Shown piece by piece: positions 1-6,631 of a stretch of DNA of 43,302 bases. Numbering within the stretch: the first letter of the stretch is position 1; each line of letters starts with the position of its first letter. The notes under the pieces were generated by a model that worked only from the letters and a program-made list of their open reading frames with translations, searched no databases and was not told the origin of the DNA. The DNA is from a virus: the IMG/VR virus record IMGVR_UViG_3300022223_000010, positions 1-43,302 of that record, one strand, 5' to 3'. The position numbers and the translations under genes were made by a program.

Positions 1-99
1 AACCGGAAACCGCTCCCGGAGGATGCCGATCCGCCGGTACGAGGGACGGAAGTCGTGCCCCCAGTCGGAGATGCAGTGCGCCTCGTCCACCGCGATGAG
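1..99 (-). pseudogene. recQ: recQ fragment, interrupted by the prophage
   Basis: Read on the minus strand from base 99 to base 1, the sequence gives 33 residues including [15 protein letters not shown], followed by RPSY and an arginine-rich stretch. This is the RecQ-family helicase motif II (Walker B, DEAH) and the conserved WGHDFRP element after it. The gene continues off the left edge. On its 5' side the RecQ reading stops abruptly at 99: upstream bases (100 onward) encode no RecQ motif and begin a repeated sequence found at the ends of the element. Intact RecQ has about 130 residues before this point, carrying motifs 0, I and Ia. I infer that the prophage inserted here and split the gene; the other half should lie beyond 43302. 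Confidence 0.8.
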
Positions 100-247
100 T
101 GTCATGCAATGCGAAAAGGAGAGGGGGCTCAATGCAATCAGGACCCAGGAATCAGGCGATTTCCCCGGACCAGTGTCATGCAATGCGAAAAGGAGGGGGG
201 GCTCAATGCAATCAGGACCCCGGAATCAGGCGATTTCCCCGGACCAG
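99..247. repeat. Tandem duplication of about 74 bp at the prophage left end
   Basis: Bases 99-172 and 173-247 are nearly identical; the second unit has one extra G in a G-run and one C/A difference. Each unit contains one TGTCATGCAATGCG motif and one AATGCAATCAG motif, so the duplication doubles the putative transposase-binding sites. It lies immediately inside the left end. Confidence 0.9.
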
Positions 248-443
248 ATCGGGTACAAAGTGGGTCCAAAACGGACCACCCCCCTCAGCATCCGGTCCGC
301 TACGCTTCCAGATCGGCGCGGTTTCGGCCCAGGCGAGACCGAAATTCGGTGGGCGCTCTTCCGAGCTCCTGGATGTCCAACCTGAGGGCTAGTTGACGTG
401 CGGTGGGCTGTGAGACTCAAATGTCACGCGATGCGAAAGGAAA
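100..443. mobile_element. Left end of the Mu-like prophage (att-L, transposase-binding repeats)
   Basis: The interval starts with TG, as Mu-family ends do, directly at the point where recQ is broken. The motif TGTCAYGCRATGCGAAARG occurs three times (100, 174 and, more diverged, 422). AATGCAATCAG occurs at 131-141 and 205-215 and again, inverted, at 43277-43287. Repeated sites in opposite orientation at two ends are expected for MuA-type transposase binding. An interrupted inverted repeat (GGTCC/GGACC around AAAAC) lies near 260-276. No gene is supported between 100 and 552. The exact end and the 5-bp target duplication cannot be confirmed without the right flank. Confidence 0.65.
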
Positions 444-552
444 GCGACTCGATAACGCGAACGACTCCGCAGTTCTTCTCCGCACTACTCTGCTCGTCGC
501 ACGCGCAGCGCGCCACCCTTTCGTGTGCGGCAACCGTGAGACAGCGGCCACC

Positions 553-963
553 TCAGAAGGGCAGATCCGTTCCCTCGTCTGCATCAACTGCCCCAGGCGG
601 GTCAACCTCGCCCTCGCCTCCAAGCGCCTCGAGGATGCTGTCGAGGGCGGCCTCCACTCCCATTGCCTGCCGGCGAGCGGCTTCATAAAGCCGAACTAGC
701 ACCACGTACGCACCGTTCATCACTCGACTCAGGTCCGAGTCGCTCACTTCTTCGATCAGTGTTCCATCATCGTCGAAGATTCGTACGAAGATATCGGATT
801 CGTTCTGGTAGCTATCACCCGGTCGTTGGTCAATTCTGACGGCGTAGGTTGGGAAGGATGCCTGGAACACACCATCCTCAGAGGTCCGTTCCCAAAGGTC
901 GGTCCGCTGCTCGGTGACATTCGCCAGTCTAGTGACGAGAGCAGCCATCTTTTCGTATGACAT
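553..963 (-). CDS. Cassette protein of unknown function (136 aa)
   Basis: I do not recognise this protein. It is acidic, with a central segment rich in Asp and Glu that looks like alternating strands (residues about 40-75), followed by a helix and an acidic tail. No signal peptide, membrane segment or metal motif is visible. It starts at an ATG only 5 nt after the stop of the upstream gene at 969-1487, so the two are probably translated from one mRNA and form a two-gene unit. It is the last gene of the cassette array before the prophage left end. The downstream side (about 445-550) carries only a weak attC-like sequence. Confidence 0.6.
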   Translation of the reverse strand: MSYEKMAALVTRLANVTEQRTDLWERTSEDGVFQASFPTYAVRIDQRPGDSYQNESDIFVRIFDDDGTLIEEVSDSDLSRVMNGAYVVLVRLYEAARRQAMGVEAALDSILEALGGEGEVDPPGAVDADEGTDLPF

Positions 964-968
964 CGCCT

Positions 969-1487
969 CTAGTCCCCTCTCGCTCGTAGGGCAGACATTA
1001 ACTCGGTCAGCGTATCGAGTTGGGTCGTAATGATCCCATTCATGCGCGGCACGCTAGGCTTTGGGCCATCCGGTGCTGCCAAATACTTCTCCACCTGTTT
1101 CTCCATGCTCGCAAAGTGCTGAATCGCGGATTGAATCTGAGAGAGCTGTACCTCCGTCAGCGACGGTCCTGACGCCTTGATCCGGATCAGGCTGCGCCGC
1201 AGTACGTCATAGCGCTCAGGGAGGAGTTGCCACGTCTCCAGTCGATGGAGCCGCTTGACCTCCGCCATAACGGCAAGAGTCTCGGATAACGCGGTCGATA
1301 CGTCGAACCGTGTGAGCCTACCTCGGAGTTCCGCCGCAGCATCTCTCGCAGCTTCTGCGGCTCCTTTCGACCGAAGCACCGCCGCAATAGTGAACCAGAA
1401 GCCCGCCAAGGACACCCCCAGCCCGACCACGCTGGCGATGTCCCCATAGTTGGTGGGTATCCACTCAGTTATCGCAGGAAGATCCAT
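969..1487 (-). CDS. Single-pass membrane cassette protein, unknown function (172 aa)
   Basis: The protein has one clear hydrophobic segment at about residues 17-38 (GLGVSLAGFWFTIAAVL). A charged, mostly helical cytoplasmic region follows and looks coiled-coil. It resembles, in layout only, small N-terminally anchored proteins in accessory and defence loci; no family is recognised. It begins shortly after the attC-like element at 1505-1609 (in minus-strand order) and is followed after 5 nt by the gene at 553-963. A membrane protein plus a small soluble acidic protein in one cassette suggests a functional pair, but that is inference. Confidence 0.65.
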   Translation of the reverse strand: MDLPAITEWIPTNYGDIASVVGLGVSLAGFWFTIAAVLRSKGAAEAARDAAAELRGRLTRFDVSTALSETLAVMAEVKRLHRLETWQLLPERYDVLRRSLIRIKASGPSLTEVQLSQIQSAIQHFASMEKQVEKYLAAPDGPKPSVPRMNGIITTQLDTLTELMSALRARGD

Positions 1488-1504
1488 GTTCCATCACAGT
1501 GCCG

Positions 1505-1609
1505 GACAAACGGTTCGCAATTCTGCTGCACGGCCTATCAGCATACTGCCCGCGCAGGAGCGCGCACCACCAGTCACCTCGTGACAGCAGGAACTGCTTG
1601 TGATTAGAT
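1505..1609 (-). repeat. attC-like element 1 (after the thermonuclease gene)
   Basis: On the minus strand the element begins with an ATCTAAT core (1609-1603) and ends near GACAAAC (1505-1511). It contains the shared GTGGTGCGCGC centre and the right arm GCCGTGCAGCAGAATTG. The two arms can pair imperfectly (TCCTGCTGTCACG with CGTGCAGCAG), leaving an unpaired base as in integron attC sites. Both cores deviate from GTTRRRY/RYYYAAC. It aligns over its length with the elements at 2615, 3241 and 4103. Confidence 0.65.
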
Positions 1610-1629
1610 GGTAGCCCACGAGTGCACTC

Positions 1630-2478
1630 CTATCTGCAGTTGCCAGCTCGGAACTCCGCAGGTAGGCACGCAAAGGCAGAGACCGACCATAGCCCTGCTC
1701 CGGCGGCCTCGGCTACCTCTGAAGAGCTTCTATACGTCTCTACGTACTTGACGTTCGGCGGGTATACCGACACCACCGCCAACCCCCTTCGCACCATTTC
1801 TTCGTTGATGCTTTGGCCAACTCCATCGTACAGGTAGGCCAGTACCCGCCCATACCGGTCTTCATGCTCCACGTCGAGTTCCACCTGGAGCGTAGAGCCA
1901 ACTTGAGCCATGGACTCAAGCCCTTCCTTCGCAACGGCACCAAACGGGCCCTGCCCCATTTCCGGCGCGTCAATCAACAAGAGTCTGATCCGCCGCCCAT
2001 CTGAGCAGTCTAGCGTGTCACCATCGACGACAGCACTCACGACGCAGCTATTCTCAGACGACGAACCTGAAGCGACGAGGGATTCTTTCGGAACGTTGGA
2101 TGAGTCATTCGATGCTGCTGGCCCGGAGCAGCCCGCACTCTGCGACCGAGTATAGCCTGCCGCATGTGCGTCAGCCCTCGACTGAAAGAACCGGAGATTG
2201 GAGCGGGCGAGACTCCTCCACGCAGAGCAACCGACCCAGTAGTAGACCCGGCCCCGCGAGGAAGCCACATACTGTGCGCCTTCTGGAATTGCGATGGACG
2301 ATTCCGTCGGGGTAGCCGCTCGCGCCGTGCCACTTCCCACGCGACACGTTCGGTTCCGGGCTATGCATGTGTTACCGCAGGGCTTTCCTGTGCGGCACAC
2401 TCGTTGTGCTTCACCGTGGGAAACCGAAATCAAGGAGAGCGTAGCGACGAAGACTGCATATCGGAGTACCCGAATCAT
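1630..2478 (-). CDS. Secreted thermonuclease-family protein (SNase-like, 282 aa)
   Basis: The C-terminal half is a staphylococcal nuclease-like (TNase) domain. It contains VVDGDTLDC, then RIRLLLIDAPE and later EHEDRYGRVLAYLY, which hold the calcium-binding Asp residues, the catalytic Glu in DAPE and both catalytic arginines. The family cleaves DNA and RNA with calcium. The start at 2478 gives a signal peptide (VLRYAVFVATLSLISVSHG) with cleavage before EAQ, and GGAG sits upstream; the longer 2532 start lacks this. A cysteine-rich segment follows (residues about 25-50). The middle has a C-W-R-S...F-F motif resembling metal-binding Ada-like modules often fused to secreted nucleases. It is followed by the attC-like element at 1505-1609, so it is a single-gene cassette. 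It may act in nutrient scavenging or against foreign DNA outside the cytoplasm. Confidence 0.85.
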   Translation of the reverse strand: MIRVLRYAVFVATLSLISVSHGEAQRVCRTGKPCGNTCIARNRTCRVGSGTARAATPTESSIAIPEGAQYVASSRGRVYYWVGCSAWRSLARSNLRFFQSRADAHAAGYTRSQSAGCSGPAASNDSSNVPKESLVASGSSSENSCVVSAVVDGDTLDCSDGRRIRLLLIDAPEMGQGPFGAVAKEGLESMAQVGSTLQVELDVEHEDRYGRVLAYLYDGVGQSINEEMVRRGLAVVSVYPPNVKYVETYRSSSEVAEAAGAGLWSVSAFACLPAEFRAGNCR

Positions 2479-2614
2479 GGCGATCTCCTGGCGGGGGGCT
2501 TCCGAGTCCAACGGACTAGCAACACACAACACTCACATAGACCCACCCGCAAGGGCTTCATGTCGCCACCACACCTGGAAGACGCCATTCGGATGGAGCA
2601 TTGCTATTCACACC

Positions 2615-2716
2615 ATCTATCGGCTCGCGATTCTGCTGCACGGCCTACATGCATATTTCGCACGGATACCGTGCGCCACTACTCCAACCCGTGTCAGCAG
2701 CAATTGCTGGTTAGAG
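2615..2716 (-). repeat. attC-like element 2 (after the 169-aa gene)
   Basis: On the minus strand it opens with CTCTAAC (2716-2710), which also supplies the TAA stop codon of the gene at 2711-3220. The left arm CAATTGCTGCTGACACGGG faces the right arm GCCGTGCAGCAGAATCG; pairing leaves an unpaired base, the hallmark of attC. The outer right core is degenerate (GATAGAT instead of GTTAGAT). Length is about 102 bp. Confidence 0.75.
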
Positions 2717-3220
2717 AGCGCACCCCGGTGTCGCGATCCGTTCTGCAACCACGGGGTGGAGTCGGCAGGTATTTGCTTCTCGGGCGAAGACCTGGAGAAC
2801 GGCGACAAGGTCATTCGCCAGCGCGGGAATGTCCCATCCCCGTCCACCCTGACCTTGGGCGATGCGGCTGGAGGTAAGGTGCGCCAACTCTTTGTTGCTG
2901 CGATGCCGTGCCCGCTTTAGGGCACTTGTTAGGCCGGGCCGAACGGTCGTCCATTTCTCGTCCAGAAAGTCGTCGGCAACGACGTCAGTGCGTTGAGGCT
3001 TCTCGCAGTATAGAAACTCGAGAAGGTTTCTGAGGTGAAGTACCGCGGATTCGAGTACCACGTTGTTGAGGATCCGAGTTGCGTTGGAATCCGATGATCC
3101 GATCCGCCCTTGAGCGATGAGGCCCGTGAGATCAAGAAATAGGTCGACCTCGTAGAAGACGTGATCGCCAGAATAGTTGTAGAGGAACTCGTCCGAGTAT
3201 GGTCGGCTCTCGTTCTCCAA
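2711..3220 (-). CDS. Cassette protein of unknown function (169 aa)
   Basis: I do not recognise this protein. It looks all-helical and soluble, with aromatic residues in the first 30 positions (YNYSGDHVFYEVDLF) and a central segment ESAVLHLRNLLEFLYCE. The composition and the RNLLEF segment recall HEPN-like or other helical-bundle accessory proteins, but no R-x4-6-H motif can be assigned with confidence. The TTG start at 3220 is chosen because a strong purine-rich ribosome-binding site (AGGGAGG) lies just upstream. The stop codon lies inside the core of the attC-like element at 2615-2716, common in integron cassettes where the gene runs right to the recombination site. Confidence 0.65.
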   Translation of the reverse strand: MENESRPYSDEFLYNYSGDHVFYEVDLFLDLTGLIAQGRIGSSDSNATRILNNVVLESAVLHLRNLLEFLYCEKPQRTDVVADDFLDEKWTTVRPGLTSALKRARHRSNKELAHLTSSRIAQGQGGRGWDIPALANDLVAVLQVFAREANTCRLHPVVAERIATPGCAL

Positions 3221-3240
3221 CCCGCCCTCCCTTTTACGCT

Positions 3241-3341
3241 TTCTATTGGTTCGTAATTCTGCTGCACGGGCTACATGAATTCACCGCGCGCTACCGCGCG
3301 CCACATTCTCAACCCGTGTCAGCAGCAATTGCTTGTTGGAC
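3241..3341 (-). repeat. attC-like element 3 (after the lipoprotein gene)
   Basis: On the minus strand the first core is GTCCAAC (3341-3335), a full match to RYYYAAC. The arms AATTGCTGCTGACACGGG and CCCGTGCAGCAGAATT pair except for one extra base in the first arm. A GC-rich internal hairpin (GCGCGCGGTAGCGCGC) sits between them. The far core is degenerate (reads AATAGA). Length is about 101 bp. Confidence 0.8.
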
Positions 3342-3389
3342 AGTGCGTGGAGAATCGACACCATGAATTCCGATGCCTTCACACATTTC

Positions 3390-4064
3390 CTACTGGCCCT
3401 GGCACCGGCCAATCGCTGCCGCATCTCCAGCAAATAAGTCTCTACATCGCTCACGTGGGAACGCTCGTCCCACAAATGAGTCCGTGAACCAGCCGACGGT
3501 CCCATTTACGACCGACTGGACCTGCAGAATCTGCCGCCGATCTCTTTCGACGACATTCCTCAGAGTAACGACGGCACCCTGGCACGAGAGTCCTTGGTCA
3601 GCGCGTCCATCGCCGGACAGGCGGCCAATGACGCGTCTGAAATCGCTGGACTCCCATAGGTTCACGACCGACAACTCGAGACGACCATTCTCACACCCGG
3701 TAACGTGAAACGCGTCCCCGATCCGTATTAGCCGACCGGCCACACGAAACGGAGGCTGCTGATCAGTCAACTCGCCTTGTTGAACGAACCCAAGGGTGTC
3801 GTAGGTCGGTCGCGGATGGTACACAGCCACCCAACCGTCTTTTGCCTCCGTTCCCGCCAAGACCTTCGTTTGACCCCCAAGAGTCTCCATGGTCGCCGAT
3901 GTCGAATCTGGGGCTCCGCGAAGTACGGTCGTGCTGACAGTCCAGCGGGCTCCTCGGGGTGGTAAGGCGATCTCGTGCCCATCGGCGGTGTCATTACGAT
4001 CATCCGCAGACTTGGGGGAACACGCCGCGAGAGCCACGAGCGTCGCCACCATAATGACTCGCAT
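3390..4064 (-). CDS. SH3-like lipoprotein (224 aa)
   Basis: The start at 4064 follows a GGGAGG ribosome-binding site and gives a lipoprotein signal, VIMVATLVALAACS, with the cysteine expected to be lipidated. Two regions (residues about 40-110 and 135-205) have the rhythm of bacterial SH3-like domains, each ending in a DGWVAVYHP- or GTVGWFTDSFV-type segment. Four cysteines in the second half may form disulfides. It is a single-gene cassette between the attC-like elements at 4103-4204 and 3241-3341. A surface or periplasmic role is likely; the ligand is unknown. Confidence 0.75.
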   Translation of the reverse strand: MRVIMVATLVALAACSPKSADDRNDTADGHEIALPPRGARWTVSTTVLRGAPDSTSATMETLGGQTKVLAGTEAKDGWVAVYHPRPTYDTLGFVQQGELTDQQPPFRVAGRLIRIGDAFHVTGCENGRLELSVVNLWESSDFRRVIGRLSGDGRADQGLSCQGAVVTLRNVVERDRRQILQVQSVVNGTVGWFTDSFVGRAFPRERCRDLFAGDAAAIGRCQGQ

Positions 4065-4102
4065 CGGAACCTCCCTGGTTGATACACTCCCACTGAAGCA
4101 CT

Positions 4103-4204
4103 GTCTAACGGCTTTCAATTCAGCTGCGCGGGCTACCAGCTTACACCCGGCGCGAAGCGCAGGCCACCATGTACTTCCGCGTCAGCTGCAATTGAGTGTT
4201 AGGC
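4103..4204 (-). repeat. attC element 4 (after the nuclease gene), best-preserved copy
   Basis: Both outer cores are perfect: GCCTAAC (4204-4198) and GTTAGAC (4109-4103) on the minus strand. The arms CAATTGCAGCTGACGCG and CGCGCAGCTGAATTG are complementary apart from two extra bases in the first arm, the classic attC asymmetry of unpaired bases. It lies 17 nt after the stop of the gene at 4222. Length is 102 bp, typical of chromosomal integron sites. Confidence 0.88.
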
Positions 4205-4221
4205 GGTGCACCTCCCGCACG

Positions 4222-5271
4222 CTACTCGGCGTCGCGGGCCACTCCGTCGAGCTGGTCGAGCATCTCTTTGGGTACCCGAAGACTCAGATCCTCCGGCCGC
4301 ACCACTTCGTCAAGGTCAGGCCGGGGGTCGACTGGCCCGAGCCCCTCAAGGTGGAGTAGGCCGAAAGCCACCTCTCCTGGGCGCAAATCGTGGGTCGTCA
4401 CCCAATCGGGCGCCTGCTCCACGGCCTTTCCGCCGGTGAGGTCCACGCCCTTCAGGTGAAACTGCCCAGATGGGCCAACGCGGACTCGACGCCGAAGCCA
4501 ATCATATGCGCCAGTGGTCGCGTCGAGCTCGATCGGTTGTACATACCAAGAGCCACTTACAGTCACATTGGCGTCGATCTGGGTAACCTCGACCGGCGTC
4601 TCACCAACAACCATCTCGACGGGCCGGACAAGGTGACACGCATCCACAAAACTGCCACTCACTATCGGATTCATTCCCAGCATGGCCATCACGCGATGAC
4701 AGATCCAGTTCCCGATCGGTAGCCCCTGATAAGAGATCGAGTCGAACGGAACACCAAGCTCTATCGGCTCAGGCCCGGTCAATGAGATCGTCAGGTTCTC
4801 GACGGTAAGGCGACGGATGTACTGGTCCTCCTTCACGAGGAAGCGGACGCGTTCGTCACCCTCCTTAAGGACTGACATCATCCCGATTCCCACCCGGGAT
4901 GCTTTCCGGAGCGCGAAGCTCGTGAAGCCTGCATTGCTGCAGATCACGGCCCAATCGACCTCTAAGTCTCGACGTTTGGACTCCAAGGCGTCGACCAAAG
5001 AGATGCCCACCCGACCGGTGGATCGCGGGTTGTAGTCCTTGCACTCCACAAGGACTCGGCGCTGGCGACCATCTACCGTGCCGGTGACATGCACGTCCCT
5101 GTCCCGCCTTCCATCTGGACCCTCGACCCACGTACCCTCGATCACCGTGGCACCTGGGTCCAGGACACGGAGGACCTCAGCTACGACTTGTTGATACGGC
5201 GTCCCAGTTGCCGCTGACTTCTTGCGCTTCTTTCGGCGCCCTTGCTTACGAGAGCTTCGGCGACGGCTCAT
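4222..5271 (-). CDS. Mrr-like restriction endonuclease-fold protein (349 aa)
   Basis: Residues about 15-150 look like a PD-(D/E)XK nuclease of the Mrr_cat/RecB type: a conserved Glu in VIEGTWVEG, the Asp of RRDRDVHV, and the RVLVECKDY strand that supplies the E-x-K pair, followed by a helix. The basic N-terminus (SRRRSSRKQGRRKKRKK) should bind nucleic acid. The rest, about 200 residues, is beta-rich and unassigned. The ATG at 5271 is chosen because the protein becomes coherent there, though no strong ribosome-binding site is visible; a GTG at 5367 would extend it into the recombination core. It is the first gene of the array, right after the half-attC at 5369. A defence role is plausible but not shown. 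Confidence 0.75.
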   Translation of the reverse strand: MSRRRSSRKQGRRKKRKKSAATGTPYQQVVAEVLRVLDPGATVIEGTWVEGPDGRRDRDVHVTGTVDGRQRRVLVECKDYNPRSTGRVGISLVDALESKRRDLEVDWAVICSNAGFTSFALRKASRVGIGMMSVLKEGDERVRFLVKEDQYIRRLTVENLTISLTGPEPIELGVPFDSISYQGLPIGNWICHRVMAMLGMNPIVSGSFVDACHLVRPVEMVVGETPVEVTQIDANVTVSGSWYVQPIELDATTGAYDWLRRRVRVGPSGQFHLKGVDLTGGKAVEQAPDWVTTHDLRPGEVAFGLLHLEGLGPVDPRPDLDEVVRPEDLSLRVPKEMLDQLDGVARDAE

Positions 5272-5368
5272 CGAAATGAACCGGCAGGTAGGTAGCCCCT
5301 GGTGGACGAACGCCTCGCCGCAGAGTGGTTGGCTCCTGCAAACATGATCAGTCCGGTGATGGTGCACC

Positions 5369-5396
5369 GCCTAACTTCTGACTCTACTGCAGCAAT
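5369..5396 (-). repeat. Half attC-like element at the cargo/phage junction
   Basis: A perfect core GTTAGGC (5375-5369, minus strand) is preceded by TGCAGTAGAGTCAGAA. This matches 9 of 11 positions of the TGCAGCAGAAT right arm of the complete attC-like elements. The other arm and core are missing: immediately beyond lies the 3' end of the methyltransferase gene. It marks the boundary between the cassette array and the phage early operon. Confidence 0.55.
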
Positions 5397-5420
5397 CCAC
5401 CGGCCGGTCAACCCCGCTCC

Positions 5421-6203
5421 TCAGCTACGCCGCAGCCGGCCCGCCGTCACCTCACAGTATCCCTCGTCCATCTCAAATCCAACAACTTTCAGCCCGAGCG
5501 ATCGAGCTGCGACCAACGTGGTACCGGATCCCGCGAATGGATCGAGCACCACGCCGCCGGGCTCGACGACGCCGAGCAGCTCGCGCATGAGCTCCGTGGG
5601 TTTCCCGGTGATGTGGTGCTTGTCGTCCTGGGTGACCCGCGCCTGAAACACGCCGGGCAGACAGGGCGCCGCCCGTTCGAGGGGCATGGCGCCGGCGGAC
5701 CCCCAGGCGACGTATTCACACTGGGCCCGGAACCGGCCGCGCTGCGGCCTGGACGCGGTCGTCTTGTCCCACTGCACGATCCCGCGCCACGTCCACCCAC
5801 CGGCCTGCACGGCGTCCGTGAGGGCCGGCAGCTGCCGCCAATCGGAGAACACGAGGATGGGGCTCCCCGGCCGGGAGAGGCGTAGCGCCTGGGCCAGCCA
5901 TACGCTGCACCAGGTGATCCAGGAGCGCTGGTCCCGGTTATCCCCCGCGAACCCGGGCCGCTGCTTCTTCTGCCCGGATTGCACGTACTTCTCTTGGGGG
6001 GTGCGGGTGGTCCTGGACGGCGCATGGGTTCCGCCGCTCGAGTAGGGGGGATCGGTCACGACCGCGTCGAAACACGGCTCGACCATCTTGGTGAGGAGAT
6101 CCAGGACTTCGCCGTGGTAGAGGGCGACCTGGTCGTCAGAGTAGTAGGGATCAACTCCCGGGATCGTCGGGAGGGAGTGTACTGGGGTTGTGAGACTCGG
6201 CAC
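5421..6203 (-). CDS. DNA methyltransferase, N4-cytosine/N6-adenine type (260 aa)
   Basis: The motif order is catalytic TDPPY at residues about 51-54, then the AdoMet-binding DPFAGSGTT at about 221-229, the beta-class arrangement of DNA amino-methyltransferases. The length is usual for phage orphan enzymes. The GTG start at 6203 has GGAG eight bases upstream; the upstream gene (ends 6151) overlaps it. No partner endonuclease is adjacent, so the likely role is modification of phage DNA to avoid host restriction, as Mu does with Mom by other chemistry. It is the last gene of the leftward operon, next to the cassette array. Confidence 0.88.
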   Translation of the reverse strand: MPSLTTPVHSLPTIPGVDPYYSDDQVALYHGEVLDLLTKMVEPCFDAVVTDPPYSSGGTHAPSRTTRTPQEKYVQSGQKKQRPGFAGDNRDQRSWITWCSVWLAQALRLSRPGSPILVFSDWRQLPALTDAVQAGGWTWRGIVQWDKTTASRPQRGRFRAQCEYVAWGSAGAMPLERAAPCLPGVFQARVTQDDKHHITGKPTELMRELLGVVEPGGVVLDPFAGSGTTLVAARSLGLKVVGFEMDEGYCEVTAGRLRRS

Positions 6204-6528
6204 GCTGCAGACTCCGGTTAAGGGCACGAACCAATGCCGTCTCGAGGTCTTCTCGATTCGACACGATTTCCACTCGGTGGTCGTCGCCCTTCGGGTCTGG
6301 CTCCACAATGAGGCGGCACGGCGCACGGCCGCGTCCGGCGTTATGAACGATCGCCACGGGCCCGCTCGTTCGACTGAACGGCTCTCTGATCATGCGCCGA
6401 CACACAGGACACTTGATGTGCGTGATGAGCTCTGATCGTAGGCGCATATAGCAAAGAAGGGCGAGCACTCCTTGACGGAGTGATCGCCCCCGGGCGGTTA
6501 GGCACTTCACAAGTTTTCCGAGCAGCAC
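6151..6528 (-). CDS. Small two-cysteine protein of the early operon (125 aa)
   Basis: I do not recognise the family. The protein contains one CPVCRRM motif (residues about 40-46), half of a zinc ribbon, within an otherwise mixed sequence. The GTG start at 6528 is preceded by GGAGG at ideal spacing. Its end overlaps the start of the methyltransferase gene, consistent with translational coupling in the operon. Confidence 0.5.
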   Translation of the reverse strand: MLLGKLVKCLTARGRSLRQGVLALLCYMRLRSELITHIKCPVCRRMIREPFSRTSGPVAIVHNAGRGRAPCRLIVEPDPKGDDHRVEIVSNREDLETALVRALNRSLQRAESHNPSTLPPDDPGS

Positions 6529-6631
6529 TATGGCCTCCGCCGCGGCGTGCAGCAAGTCGGGGCGTGCGGATCACCGTCATGCGGTCGGCGTCCCAACCAG
6601 CTATCCCCTCCGCGCGCGCCGCGTTGAATAT

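Noticed and set aside
99-247. Direct repeats that might be CRISPR
   Set aside because: Only two adjacent units of about 74 bp without spacers, containing end motifs also present at the right end.
445-552. Possible fifth attC-like element after the last cassette gene
   Set aside because: A GGTGGCGCGC centre and a GTTATCG core can be found, but the arms pair poorly, so it is left out of the features.
2164-2920. Plus-strand ORFs across the thermonuclease gene and attC-like element 2
   Set aside because: They run through recombination elements and opposite well-supported genes, with no recognisable domains.
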